Origin: CADDYX01 sp045809945
GTDB lineage: Bacteria; Verrucomicrobiota; Verrucomicrobiia; Chthoniobacterales; UBA10450
Direction: 5' to 3'
NCBI GenBank assembly: GCA_045809945.1
Contig: JBJMWW010000099.1
Location: 1 to 15,784 of the forward strand
Length of the DNA stretch: 15,784 nt
Positions 1-7,172 of this stretch are shown one piece after another. Both the position numbers and the translations under genes were made by a program. The notes below the pieces were generated by a model. That model was not told the origin of the DNA and ran no database searches. It saw only the letters and a list, made by a program, of their open reading frames with translations. Positions within the stretch are counted from its first letter, which is position 1, and each line of letters starts with the position of its first letter.

Positions 1-1
1 A

Positions 2-274
2 CACGAAGGTCATCATCCGAGCTGCCTGGAAAACCTTGTCACAGCACTCGCGCGTTTCGGCATTCAAGCGGATGCGATCCCGACGACGCTGAACATCTTC
101 ATGAACGTGCCGGTCGCCGCCGATGGCAGTATTCAGGTTTTACCACCGCTCTCGAAAGCCGGTGACTCGATCCGCCTGCGCGCTGAGATGGATTTGCTCG
201 TCGGCCTGACCGCGTGCTCGGCCGAGATGTCGAACAACTACAAGTTCAAGCCGATCGGATACGAAATCGCCTGA
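2..274 (+). CDS. DUF1989 (urea carboxylase-associated) family protein, 3' fragment
   Basis: The reading frame is open from the window edge (first full codon at base 2) and gives the last 90 residues of a protein. It begins HEGHHPSCLENL, continues with TLNIFMNV, a GDSIRLRAEMDLLV stretch and a final CSAEMSNNYKFKPI. This order (His/Cys-rich motif, N-[IL]-F, pGD-x-[IV]-x-L-[RK]-A, then a late Cys) is what I know of the DUF1989 family, whose members often sit beside urea carboxylase or amine/amino-acid degradation genes; their biochemical role is poorly defined. The His and Cys residues suggest a metal site (inference). The N-terminal half and any upstream partners lie outside the window. The next gene is separated by a palindromic repeat. 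Confidence 0.8.
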   Translation, partial: HEGHHPSCLENLVTALARFGIQADAIPTTLNIFMNVPVAADGSIQVLPPLSKAGDSIRLRAEMDLLVGLTACSAEMSNNYKFKPIGYEIA

Positions 275-288
275 CGCAGTGATTTAAT

Positions 289-352
289 TTGTAGGGGAAG
301 CTGTTAGCTTCCCAACTCGCAAACGGCCGGAAGCTGGCAGCTTCCCCTACAA
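289..352. repeat. Palindromic intergenic repeat (REPIN/MITE-like), family A
   Basis: Two 24-bp arms, 289-312 and 329-352, are inverted copies with two mismatches, around a 16-bp spacer. Each arm is also a small hairpin of its own: the left arm holds GGAAGCT, a 3-base loop and AGCTTCC. The outer tips read TTGTAGGGGAAGCT and AGCTTCCCCTACAA. A pair of inverted hairpin units is the layout of REP doublets (REPINs), which are mobilised by RAYT transposases; none is encoded here. The element fills most of the gap between the DUF1989 gene and the next ORF and ends 2 bp before that ORF's ATG. Confidence 0.8.
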
Positions 353-354
353 GA

Positions 355-1032
355 ATGAATCCGGACAAGCTCTTCGATTACCTCGACGGCAATTTGCCGC
401 AGTACGAGCGCGAGCAGCTCGAGGAACAGCTTGCGACCGATCCGCAGTTGCAGCGCGAGCTGTCGAGGGCACGGCAGATTCACAGAGGGATGCACGGCGA
501 CTCGGAGGAACTCGTTGCACCGCCGGATCCGCGTGAGCTGGAGCGTGGACGCAAAATCGGCGCGCGGGTCGGCGCCGCGTTCGCCGGGCTCGTTCTGCTC
601 AATGTGCTTATCGGAATCGCATTCATCATCCGCGGCAATCGACCGCCGAAACCGACCGCATCGCAAATGCATCAGCAGGTCACGGATCTGGTTGAGCATG
701 CCGCGGAACAGGTGCTCCCGACGCCCACCCTTTCGGAAGAGATCCGGCTGACCGCTCCACGCGACGCGTGGGCTAACCTGGCCGACAGCATTTTCATTGT
801 CGCTCGGGAAGCCGGCGGCGAAGCGGTTAAAGCGCCGCCCGACGCCGATGGGCTCACAATTCTTGTTACGATTTCAAAGAGCCGTGTGCCTGAGTTCCGC
901 CGCGGAATGGCGCCTCTGATTGGCGTCGATTTTTCTTCGCCAACGCCGACGCCGGCGAGCCGCGGCCCGACATGGGAAAAGACCAACGTCTACGTGCGCA
1001 TCGTTGAAGCGTCTCCCACCCCGACACCATGA
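355..1032 (+). CDS. Anti-sigma-factor-like single-pass membrane protein
   Basis: A 225-residue protein. Residues 1-48 (LFDYLDGNLPQYEREQLEEQL and on through a charged helix) resemble the N-terminal helical domain of anti-sigma factors of the zf-HC2/RsiW type, but the zinc-binding His-Cys-Cys set is missing. A hydrophobic segment at about 70-93 follows, then a presumed periplasmic region of about 130 residues ending in two PTPTP stretches. It would be a type II-like single-pass protein with the N-terminus in the cytoplasm. No sigma-factor gene is visible on either side, so binding to a sigma factor is only a guess. The ATG begins 2 bp after a palindromic repeat and has no Shine-Dalgarno sequence. 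The stop codon overlaps the next gene in ATGA, so translation is probably coupled. Confidence 0.75.
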   Translation: MNPDKLFDYLDGNLPQYEREQLEEQLATDPQLQRELSRARQIHRGMHGDSEELVAPPDPRELERGRKIGARVGAAFAGLVLLNVLIGIAFIIRGNRPPKPTASQMHQQVTDLVEHAAEQVLPTPTLSEEIRLTAPRDAWANLADSIFIVAREAGGEAVKAPPDADGLTILVTISKSRVPEFRRGMAPLIGVDFSSPTPTPASRGPTWEKTNVYVRIVEASPTPTP

Positions 1033-1736
1033 TCGCAGTCACCTTTGCACTGCCTGTCGAGAGCAAGGATTTCGTCGCGCGGCTGGCGAAGCAATCGATC
1101 GTTTCGCATGACGGAGTCGAGACGATCCGCGGCGAAATACATGGTCTGCCCGTCGCGGTCGTGCATACCGGCGTCGGCGGCAAAGCGTGTCAGCAATCAA
1201 TCGAAGCGTTTCTGAAACGCGACTCGATCGACTATCTCGTCAGCGCCGGTCTCGCCGGCGCGCTCGACCCGGAGCTTAAGCTTGGTGATCTGCTGATCGC
1301 GGCAAACTTCTCAAGTCGCGAACTGCTCGAGTCACCGCACCTGCGACTCGATGGCATGCCAATTTACTTCGCGCCCATCGTGACCGCACCTGCGATCGTG
1401 GAATCCAAAGCCGACCGTGAGAAACTCGCGAAAGAGAGCGGTGCTGCGGCAGTAGACATGGAGACCGAATTCATCGCGAAGGCCTGCGCCGTGCGAAACG
1501 TTCCCATGATGTCGTTGCGGGCGATCAGCGACACGGTCGCCGAGCCGTTTCCCGCACCGGCCAGAGTGCTGTTCGATGTTAAAAAACAGAGAACCCCGAA
1601 AGCGCGTCTCGCTCTCTATCTGGCGACACATCCCGGGGCGGTCGGACGTTTAAAAAACTTCGGCGCGCGAATTGCAGAAGCGCGCGCACGATTAACCGAC
1701 GCGCTCCTCGCCGTTGTTCGCGAAAGATTGATCTAA
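1029..1736 (+). CDS. MTA/SAH nucleosidase-like nucleoside phosphorylase family protein
   Basis: A 235-residue protein of the PNP/UDP phosphorylase superfamily (family 1). Visible signatures are the N-terminal MIAVTFALPVES strand with the usual Glu, HTGVGG (phosphate- or water-site loop), SAGLAGAL followed by GDLLIA, the nucleoside-binding VDMET, and SDTV, whose Asp corresponds to the catalytic acid of MTA/SAH nucleosidase. These enzymes cleave the N-glycosidic bond of methylthioadenosine, S-adenosylhomocysteine or related nucleosides. A hopanoid-pathway HpnG-type phosphorylase is an alternative; no hopanoid gene is nearby. The start overlaps the stop of the upstream membrane-protein gene by 4 bp (ATGA). 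The stop overlaps the stop of the convergent transporter gene in CTAA, leaving no room for a terminator. Substrate is uncertain; family is clear. Confidence 0.85.
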   Translation: MIAVTFALPVESKDFVARLAKQSIVSHDGVETIRGEIHGLPVAVVHTGVGGKACQQSIEAFLKRDSIDYLVSAGLAGALDPELKLGDLLIAANFSSRELLESPHLRLDGMPIYFAPIVTAPAIVESKADREKLAKESGAAAVDMETEFIAKACAVRNVPMMSLRAISDTVAEPFPAPARVLFDVKKQRTPKARLALYLATHPGAVGRLKNFGARIAEARARLTDALLAVVRERLI

Positions 1737-2641
1737 CGCTCGCGATCTGCCGGCTCAATGTGCACCAGCACATCGGCGACTCGCGTGTTGGCCTGGCGAA
1801 TCGCGCGCTTCACTTCATGCGCGATGCGATGCCCTTCGCGCACAGTCATGTTGCTGTCGACGCCGACATGCAGGTCGACGTAATACGACAGTCCCATCTT
1901 GCGAATGAAACATTTCTCGGTCTCGACTACGCCAGCGACTGAGCGCGCGGCGGTCTGCACCTCCGCGGCGATTTCGCCGCGCGGCGCCGTGTCCAGAATC
2001 TCGTGCAGGGCCGGTCGCAACAGCATCACTCCGTTCACTCCGATGACAACGCAGGCAAACATTGCCGCCCAGTCATCCGCACTCTCCCAGCCTTTGCCGC
2101 CGATCAGCGCAATCGCGATGCCGATGAATGCCGCAGTCGAAGTGAGCGCATCGGCGCGGTGATGCCACGCATCGGTTTGCACCGCCGTGCTCTCCACTTC
2201 GCGACCGAGCCGATTGACATTGCGAAACAAAATCTCCTTCACCACGACGACGACAACGAGGACGACAAGCGTGAACGGCGCCGGCGCGTGGTGCGGCGTC
2301 AGAATTTCGCGAACGCTCTCGACGAACAATCCGACCGCGGCGACGAGGACACCGACCGCGACGATTCCGGCGGCAAGTGGTTCGGCTTTCCCATGGCCGT
2401 AAGGATGCGTGGCATCGGGCGGGCGCGCGGCAAATTTCAACCCGCCCCAGATGATCGCGGAGCCGGCGATATCGAGCCCTGACTCTATTCCGTCCGCAAT
2501 CAACGCGTAGGCGTTGCCGTAAACGCCGGCGGTGATCTTCACGACGGTCAGCAGGATGTTGAGCGCAATGCCGATCAGCGCAAGGCGCGCACCGGTTTGC
2601 AGATTGCTGGCTGTGACGTTCGCGGTAGGATCAGCCGCCAT
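1733..2641 (-). CDS. Cation diffusion facilitator (CDF) metal transporter
   Basis: A 302-residue inner-membrane protein, a normal length for the family, with about six membrane helices (roughly 18-42, 46-68, 88-108, 120-138, 165-183, 190-208) and a C-terminal cytoplasmic domain (about 215-300) of the usual ferredoxin-like kind. The transport site is visible: in helix 2 ESGLD gives E53 and D57, in helix 5 HHRAD gives H160 and D164. The family motif HPYGHGKAE follows helix 2. CDF proteins export divalent metals such as Zn, Fe, Co, Cd or Mn in exchange for protons. The E-D/H-D set does not let me name the metal; Zn(II) or Fe(II) is the usual guess. The ATG is separated by a single base from the divergent reductase start. 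Confidence 0.9.
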   Translation of the reverse strand: MAADPTANVTASNLQTGARLALIGIALNILLTVVKITAGVYGNAYALIADGIESGLDIAGSAIIWGGLKFAARPPDATHPYGHGKAEPLAAGIVAVGVLVAAVGLFVESVREILTPHHAPAPFTLVVLVVVVVVKEILFRNVNRLGREVESTAVQTDAWHHRADALTSTAAFIGIAIALIGGKGWESADDWAAMFACVVIGVNGVMLLRPALHEILDTAPRGEIAAEVQTAARSVAGVVETEKCFIRKMGLSYYVDLHVGVDSNMTVREGHRIAHEVKRAIRQANTRVADVLVHIEPADRER

Positions 2642-2642
2642 T

Positions 2643-3635
2643 GTGAGCAGAAGACTTAAGGCGGCGATCTATGAAACGCACGGAAATCCGCCCGATGTGC
2701 TCCGCATTATCGAGCAGGAATGGCCGACGCCTGCGGCAGATGAAGTGGTGGTGCAAATGCGTGCCGCGCCGCTGAACCCAGCTGACATCAATTCGATCGA
2801 GGGCAAATATCCGGTCAAGCCGCCGCTGCCCGCCACGCCGGGAATGGAGGGAGCGGGCGTGGTAGTCGAACTCGGCACGAACGTACGAAATTTCGCGCCC
2901 GGTGCGCTCGTTATTCTGCCGCACAACCTCGGCACATGGCGCGAAGCATGCGCCGTCCGCGCGGACAGACTCGTTGCGGTCCCGGCTGGAATCGATCCGG
3001 CGCAAGCAGCGATGCTCAAAGTAAACCCCATCACTGCGTGGCGGATGCTGCATGATTTCGTGAAGCTCGAGCGCGGCGATTGGCTCATCCAAAACGTTGC
3101 GAACTCAGGAGCCGGTCGTGCAGTGATCGCGATTGCGAAGGCGCTCGGCTGGAAAACTGTCAACGTCGTTCGTCGCGCCGAATTGATTGACGAACTGCGC
3201 CGCGAAGGTGCCGACGTCGTGGTTGTGGATGGTGAGAATCTGCGGGATGAAGTGAAAGCGCAGACCGGCGGCGCGCCGATCCGCCTCGCGCTGAATGCGG
3301 TCGGTGGCGACAACGCAATTCGTTGCGCCGGCTGCCTCGCACCGGAAGCCGTCATGGTCACCTACGGCGCGATGAGTTTGCAGCCGCTGCAAATCCCGAA
3401 CGGTATGCTGATTTTCAAAAATCTCTGGTTCACCGGGTTCTGGATCACGAAATGGTACGATTCGTCGACGTCCGCAGAGCGGAGCGAAATGTGGTCGGCA
3501 CTTTTCGACCTGGCGAAACGCGGTGTGCTGCATTCCCCAATTGAAGCGCGCTACTCGCTCGGTCAGGCGCATGACGCGCTGCAGCACGCGATGCGCAACA
3601 AACGCAGCGGCAAAGTCATTTTCGAATTCGCGTGA
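2643..3635 (+). CDS. MECR/Etr1-type trans-2-enoyl-CoA(ACP) reductase, MDR superfamily
   Basis: A 330-residue zinc-free medium-chain dehydrogenase/reductase. It matches the mitochondrial enoyl thioester reductase group: LNPADINSIEGKYPVKP carries the Tyr (Y56) used in catalysis, NVANSGAGRAVI (151-162) is the NADPH-binding loop, and ALNAVGG and MVTYGAMSLQPLQIP follow in the expected order, then LIFKNLWFTGFWITKW. The reaction would be NADPH-dependent reduction of the 2,3 double bond of enoyl thioesters; a general quinone-reductase role is the alternative. The frame is open upstream into the transporter gene. I chose GTG at 2643 because family homology begins at LKAAIYETHG just after it and AGGA lies 12 bases upstream. 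The stop overlaps the next gene's GTG (GTGA). Confidence 0.87.
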   Translation: MSRRLKAAIYETHGNPPDVLRIIEQEWPTPAADEVVVQMRAAPLNPADINSIEGKYPVKPPLPATPGMEGAGVVVELGTNVRNFAPGALVILPHNLGTWREACAVRADRLVAVPAGIDPAQAAMLKVNPITAWRMLHDFVKLERGDWLIQNVANSGAGRAVIAIAKALGWKTVNVVRRAELIDELRREGADVVVVDGENLRDEVKAQTGGAPIRLALNAVGGDNAIRCAGCLAPEAVMVTYGAMSLQPLQIPNGMLIFKNLWFTGFWITKWYDSSTSAERSEMWSALFDLAKRGVLHSPIEARYSLGQAHDALQHAMRNKRSGKVIFEFA

Positions 3636-4807
3636 GAGTCGCGGTCGTCGGCGCGGGAATTAACGGCGTCACCGCAGCCATTGAGCTCAGAGGACGCGGA
3701 CATGAGGTAACTCTGACCGATCCAGGACCGTTGCCGCATCCCCTCGCCGCATCGACCGACATCAGCAAAGTCGTGCGCGCGGCTTACGGCGCGGACGAGT
3801 TCTACACCGATCTCGCCGATCGCGCGACGCGACGCTGGCGCGAATGGAACGCTGAGCTCGGCGACGACCTTTATCACGAGACTGGAGTTCTGTTCGTGAA
3901 GCAGGGCGCGCTTCACGAAGGAGATTATGAGCACGAATGCATCAGAGTGCTCGAATCACGCGGGCACAGACTCGAACGGATCAGCTCGGACCAAATTCGT
4001 AATCGGTTTCCCGCGTGGAACGCAGATCTCGACTGGCACGGTTTCTTCGATCCTGAAGGTGGTTACGCCGAAAGCAGCCGCGTTGTCACGCTGCTCGTCG
4101 AGCAGGCGGAATCAATCGGCGTTCAGTTGCAGGAAAGACGCGCCTTCGACGCCGCGACGACGAGTGAAAAACTTGACTGGTTTAACCAGTCAAGTTCGAC
4201 CGCACCCGGAAAAGTTGATCGCGTCGTTTTCGCGACCGGCGCGTGGACGCCGTTTCTGCTGCCGTTCACCGCGAGGTTTTTTCGCGCAACGGGTCAGCCG
4301 GTTTTCCATTTTCGTCCGACGGAGCCCGGGTTATTCGAAGCTGAACGCTTCCCTGTCTTCGGCGCCGATTTGTCGACCAGCGGCTATTACGGCTTTCCAC
4401 TCAATCGCGATGGCGTGGTGAAGATTGGGAATCACGGCGCAGGACGCGAGATGTCGCCGGATTCAGCCGATCGAACGGTTACGGCAGAAGAGGTCGAACG
4501 CGTTCGCGATTTCCTAGCACTAAGATTTCCTGCGCTCTCTGACGCGCCGCTGGTCTATTCACGAATCTGCATGTACTGCGACACGGCGGATGGCGATTTC
4601 TGGATTGCGGCGGATCCAGACCGGCCCTGGCTGGTTATCGCTGCGGGCGATAACGGTCACGGCTTCAAATTCGCGCCGGTCCTCGGCGAGATCATCGCCG
4701 ACGCGACGGAAGGAAAGTCAAATCAGCTGCTCGACCGATTTCGCTGGCGACCCGAAGTGCCGTTCGGCGCGCGAACCGAGGCGGCGCGCCCGCAACTGTC
4801 ATCCTGA
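3632..4807 (+). CDS. FAD-dependent amine oxidase, sarcosine/fructosyl-amine oxidase-like (DAO family)
   Basis: A 391-residue flavoprotein beginning with a GTG that overlaps the reductase stop by 4 bp. The dinucleotide fold GAGING (7-12) with an acidic residue at D30 binds FAD. STDISKVVRAAYG (41-53) resembles fructosyl-amine oxidases more than classical sarcosine oxidase. GVVKIG places K264 where monomeric sarcosine oxidase has its oxygen-activating Lys265. RICMY places C313 where that enzyme attaches FAD covalently (Cys315). GHGFKFAPVLGE (342-353) is the C-terminal FAD loop. The expected reaction is oxidation of an N-substituted amino acid or similar secondary amine, releasing hydrogen peroxide; the substrate is unknown. 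Codons 180-188 come from a perfect palindrome, and the stop codon lies inside a repeat element. Confidence 0.85.
   Translation: MRVAVVGAGINGVTAAIELRGRGHEVTLTDPGPLPHPLAASTDISKVVRAAYGADEFYTDLADRATRRWREWNAELGDDLYHETGVLFVKQGALHEGDYEHECIRVLESRGHRLERISSDQIRNRFPAWNADLDWHGFFDPEGGYAESSRVVTLLVEQAESIGVQLQERRAFDAATTSEKLDWFNQSSSTAPGKVDRVVFATGAWTPFLLPFTARFFRATGQPVFHFRPTEPGLFEAERFPVFGADLSTSGYYGFPLNRDGVVKIGNHGAGREMSPDSADRTVTAEEVERVRDFLALRFPALSDAPLVYSRICMYCDTADGDFWIAADPDRPWLVIAAGDNGHGFKFAPVLGEIIADATEGKSNQLLDRFRWRPEVPFGARTEAARPQLSS
4170..4196. repeat. Perfect 27-nt palindrome inside the flavoprotein gene
   Basis: The 13-base arm AACTTGACTGGTT (4170-4182) is followed by one base and then its exact reverse complement (4184-4196). 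It encodes KLDWFNQSS at residues 180-188, in a loop just before the conserved VVFATGAW strand. Such a long exact palindrome is unlikely by chance in a window of this size. It may be a small inserted element or a protein-binding site. Confidence 0.85.
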
Positions 4808-4937
4808 GCGAAGCGAAGAGCCTGCACTGAGGCGCAGCCGAATGTGACCTCGCAAGTGTCCGAGTGGACGCCGTTATGTTAGTCACGCGTGCACCACGTT
4901 TGAGAGGTCCCTCGTCGTCTGCGCGACTCGGGATGAC
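4797..4937. repeat. Palindromic intergenic element, family B copy 1, between convergent genes
   Basis: The outer ends GTCATCCTGAG (4798-4808) and CTCGGGATGAC (4927-4937) are inverted copies with one mismatch. The left end continues as CGAAGCGAAG, a sequence that recurs in related form at 11527-11604. The inner part has diverged. The stop codon of the flavoprotein gene (4805-4807) lies within the left end, so its last residues are encoded by the element. It fills the 141-bp gap between the convergent flavoprotein and khpB genes and could work as a two-way terminator, although neither side has a long T run. Confidence 0.65.
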
Positions 4938-4948
4938 TGGCAGTCTAG

Positions 4949-5440
4949 CTACTGCGACGCAGGCTGCGCCTGTTCCGCCGGCGCGGCTTCCTTCTTCGGC
5001 TGACGTTTGATCAACGTGATCTGCTTGATGCGCGCGGAGTCGTTCGGACTCCACGTTGCGACATCGGGATCGTCCTTGAAGGCGTTGTGGACGAGGCGGC
5101 GCTCATAGGAATTCATTGGCTCGAGTTGTAATGAGCGGCCGGTGACCCGGACTCGTTCGGCGAGCTCGCGCACGCGTTGCACGATTCGATCTTCGCGCAT
5201 CGACTTGTACATCTCGCAATCGACGATTACTTTCGGCGCGTCTTTGTCTTTCACCTGGATGAGCCGGTTGAGGAGAAACTGAAGCGCGTCGAGCATCTCG
5301 CCATCCCGGCCGATCAGACGTTTGCTTTCCTCGGTGTAAATCTGGAGCGTGAGGTTGCCCGCTTCGCTGGTTTGTTCCTCGATCTCCACCACAAACCCGA
5401 GGTAGCCGAGCATGGTATCGAGTAATTCCTTCGGGGTCAT
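4949..5440 (-). CDS. khpB: KhpB/Jag-type RNA-binding protein (KH + R3H domains)
   Basis: A 163-residue protein. A KH-like domain occupies about 1-78 with RLIGRDGEMLDALQFLLNRL (41-60), whose GRDG at 44-47 is the nucleic-acid-binding GxxG loop. An R3H domain follows at about 85-146, with SYERRLVH giving R114 and H118. A short Lys/Glu/Ala/Gln tail closes the protein. The N-terminal Jag_N domain of Firmicutes homologues is absent. KhpB proteins bind RNA and are tied to cell elongation and division; the gene classically follows yidC, as here. The start overlaps the yidC stop by 4 bp (ATGA), so translation is coupled. It is the last gene of the minus-strand cluster and ends 12 bp beyond the palindromic element. 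Confidence 0.92.
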   Translation of the reverse strand: MTPKELLDTMLGYLGFVVEIEEQTSEAGNLTLQIYTEESKRLIGRDGEMLDALQFLLNRLIQVKDKDAPKVIVDCEMYKSMREDRIVQRVRELAERVRVTGRSLQLEPMNSYERRLVHNAFKDDPDVATWSPNDSARIKQITLIKRQPKKEAAPAEQAQPASQ

Positions 5441-7155
5441 CGTTTCCGTTGTTTACCTGGCGGCTGCACCTTCTCCAGCGCCGGCACCGGTTGCCGTTGA
5501 TTAAGCCAGAGCTGCAGGATCGTGAACAGGTTCTGAACTGTATAATACAACGCGAGCGCAGCCGCAAAATTGTAGCAGAAAAAGAGAAATATCAGCGGCG
5601 TGAACATCGCGACGCGGCGCTGCGTCGGATCGCCGGTCTTTGGTGTCATTTGGAACAGCCACAGCTGGGTACCGCCCATGAGCAGCGGGAGCACGTTGAT
5701 CGGCCAGCCGATGCCGGGCACGTGACCGACGGTGTCGGGCTGGGAAAGATCGTGTACCCAGAGAAACGACGCGTTCCGCAGCTCGACCGCCTGCCGCAAC
5801 ATCGTGAAGAGACCAAAGAAAATCGGGATCTGGATCACCATCGGCAAACAACCGCCGACTGGATTAACGCCGTACTGTTTGTAGAGCTTCATCAGCTCCG
5901 AATTCATGCGGGTCGGATCGTCTTTGTACTTTTCGCGCAGCTCCTGCATCTTCGGGTTGAGCGACTGCATCTGCCGCATAGAGCGATTCGCTTTGTTCTG
6001 GAGCGGCCAGAGGCAGAGCTTGATCACGGTGGTGAGCGCGAGAATCGCGAGGGCGTAATTGCCAAGAAAGCTGTGGAGCAGATTCAGGAAATTGAGGAGC
6101 GCCTGACAGATCAGTTTGAAGATGCCGAAATTCATGATCTCGGCCTCGTTGTGCTCGAGCTTGGCCAGCCGACCGTAAAGTTTTGGTCCGGCCCAGATCT
6201 GGAATTGTGCGGTCGCTGTTTGTCCCGGCTGCAACTGCACGGCCGGCATGTGCAGCGCACCTTCGATTCCATAAATCGGCGTCTTTGTGCCTTGCTGCGA
6301 ATCGAAACGACTGCCTTCGATTTCGCTGCCCTTCGCATTCAGCGGCGTAACGATCGTCGCGAAAAACTGCGAGCTGACCGCGGCCCACTCCGCGCCGCCT
6401 TTCGGCGTTTCATGATAAAACTGCTGCGCGTCGCGGCGCTTGATTCCGACGATCGGGACGGTTTGCTCGGCAAACCAGTTTACATCGATTTGCTTAAAGG
6501 CGCCGGCGTACCACGCGAGCGCGGTGAACGCGGCCCAATCATTGGCGTGGATTGGATGCGCCGACCCTAGCGTGATGAAATAGCCGGGATTCGTGTAGGG
6601 CTGCGTGCCATCGTTCCGCATCTGCACATCGAGGCGCAGAACGAAATTGTCCTTTTTCTCGGTCGGGGGCGGAACGAAGAAATGCTTCGTCGTCGTTACG
6701 CCTTCCGGCGCTTTGCGCTCATAAACGATCGAGCCATCGGGCTGGGCGGCGGACGTGAATTCATCCAGCTTCTCGTTCGCCGGATCGTCCACCAATGCGG
6801 CGACCGGCGTCCGCGCTTCAGAATTCAGCACGAGTGGCTCGTTCTTGTCGCCGACGTGGTTGAGCAACACGACGTCGCTGATTGCGCCGCCGCGATTGGT
6901 CAGGTGAACTTCGAAGTCGCTGTTGCGCAGCGTCTCGCGTTTTTCCGCAAACTCAGGCGCAGCGCTCGGCATCGCAGCGGGGGTGGCCGAGGGCAGCGGT
7001 GCGACGCTGGCTGACGCCTCAGCAGTTTGCGTCGGGGTAGCGGACGCCGAGACCATCGCCGGACGCGGCGGTGGTATTTGCCTGGCGATGTAAACCTGCC
7101 ACCCAATCAGCGCGAGCACGCAAAATGAAACTGCAATCCATGCCGTGCGATCCAT
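5437..7155 (-). CDS. yidC: Membrane protein insertase YidC
   Basis: A 572-residue inner-membrane insertase of the Gram-negative type. An N-terminal helix (5-24) and a Pro/Ala/Ser/Thr-rich linker (28-68) lead to a large periplasmic domain (about 70-340). Five core helices follow: about 360-385, 433-453, 484-503 and a hydrophobic block of two at 515-550. The conserved stretches LNPKMQELREKYKDDPTRMNSELM (split over 399-422) and NPVGGCLPMVIQIPIF (431-446) are clear. YidC inserts proteins into the membrane alone or with SecYEG. The positively charged groove residue, Arg366 in E. coli, is Lys here (K379 in VIKLCLWPL). The tail is basic (PPGKQRKR), as needed for ribosome contact. It lies 17 bp after yidD and overlaps khpB. 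Confidence 0.97.
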   Translation of the reverse strand: MDRTAWIAVSFCVLALIGWQVYIARQIPPPRPAMVSASATPTQTAEASASVAPLPSATPAAMPSAAPEFAEKRETLRNSDFEVHLTNRGGAISDVVLLNHVGDKNEPLVLNSEARTPVAALVDDPANEKLDEFTSAAQPDGSIVYERKAPEGVTTTKHFFVPPPTEKKDNFVLRLDVQMRNDGTQPYTNPGYFITLGSAHPIHANDWAAFTALAWYAGAFKQIDVNWFAEQTVPIVGIKRRDAQQFYHETPKGGAEWAAVSSQFFATIVTPLNAKGSEIEGSRFDSQQGTKTPIYGIEGALHMPAVQLQPGQTATAQFQIWAGPKLYGRLAKLEHNEAEIMNFGIFKLICQALLNFLNLLHSFLGNYALAILALTTVIKLCLWPLQNKANRSMRQMQSLNPKMQELREKYKDDPTRMNSELMKLYKQYGVNPVGGCLPMVIQIPIFFGLFTMLRQAVELRNASFLWVHDLSQPDTVGHVPGIGWPINVLPLLMGGTQLWLFQMTPKTGDPTQRRVAMFTPLIFLFFCYNFAAALALYYTVQNLFTILQLWLNQRQPVPALEKVQPPGKQRKR

Positions 7156-7172
7156 GAGCCTGTCCCGTTCGA

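Noticed and set aside
5449..6570. 373-codon plus-strand ORF opposite yidC
   Set aside because: It is rich in Arg, His, Glu and Leu with no recognisable domain and lies entirely antisense to an unmistakable yidC; GC-rich codon use produces such mirror ORFs.
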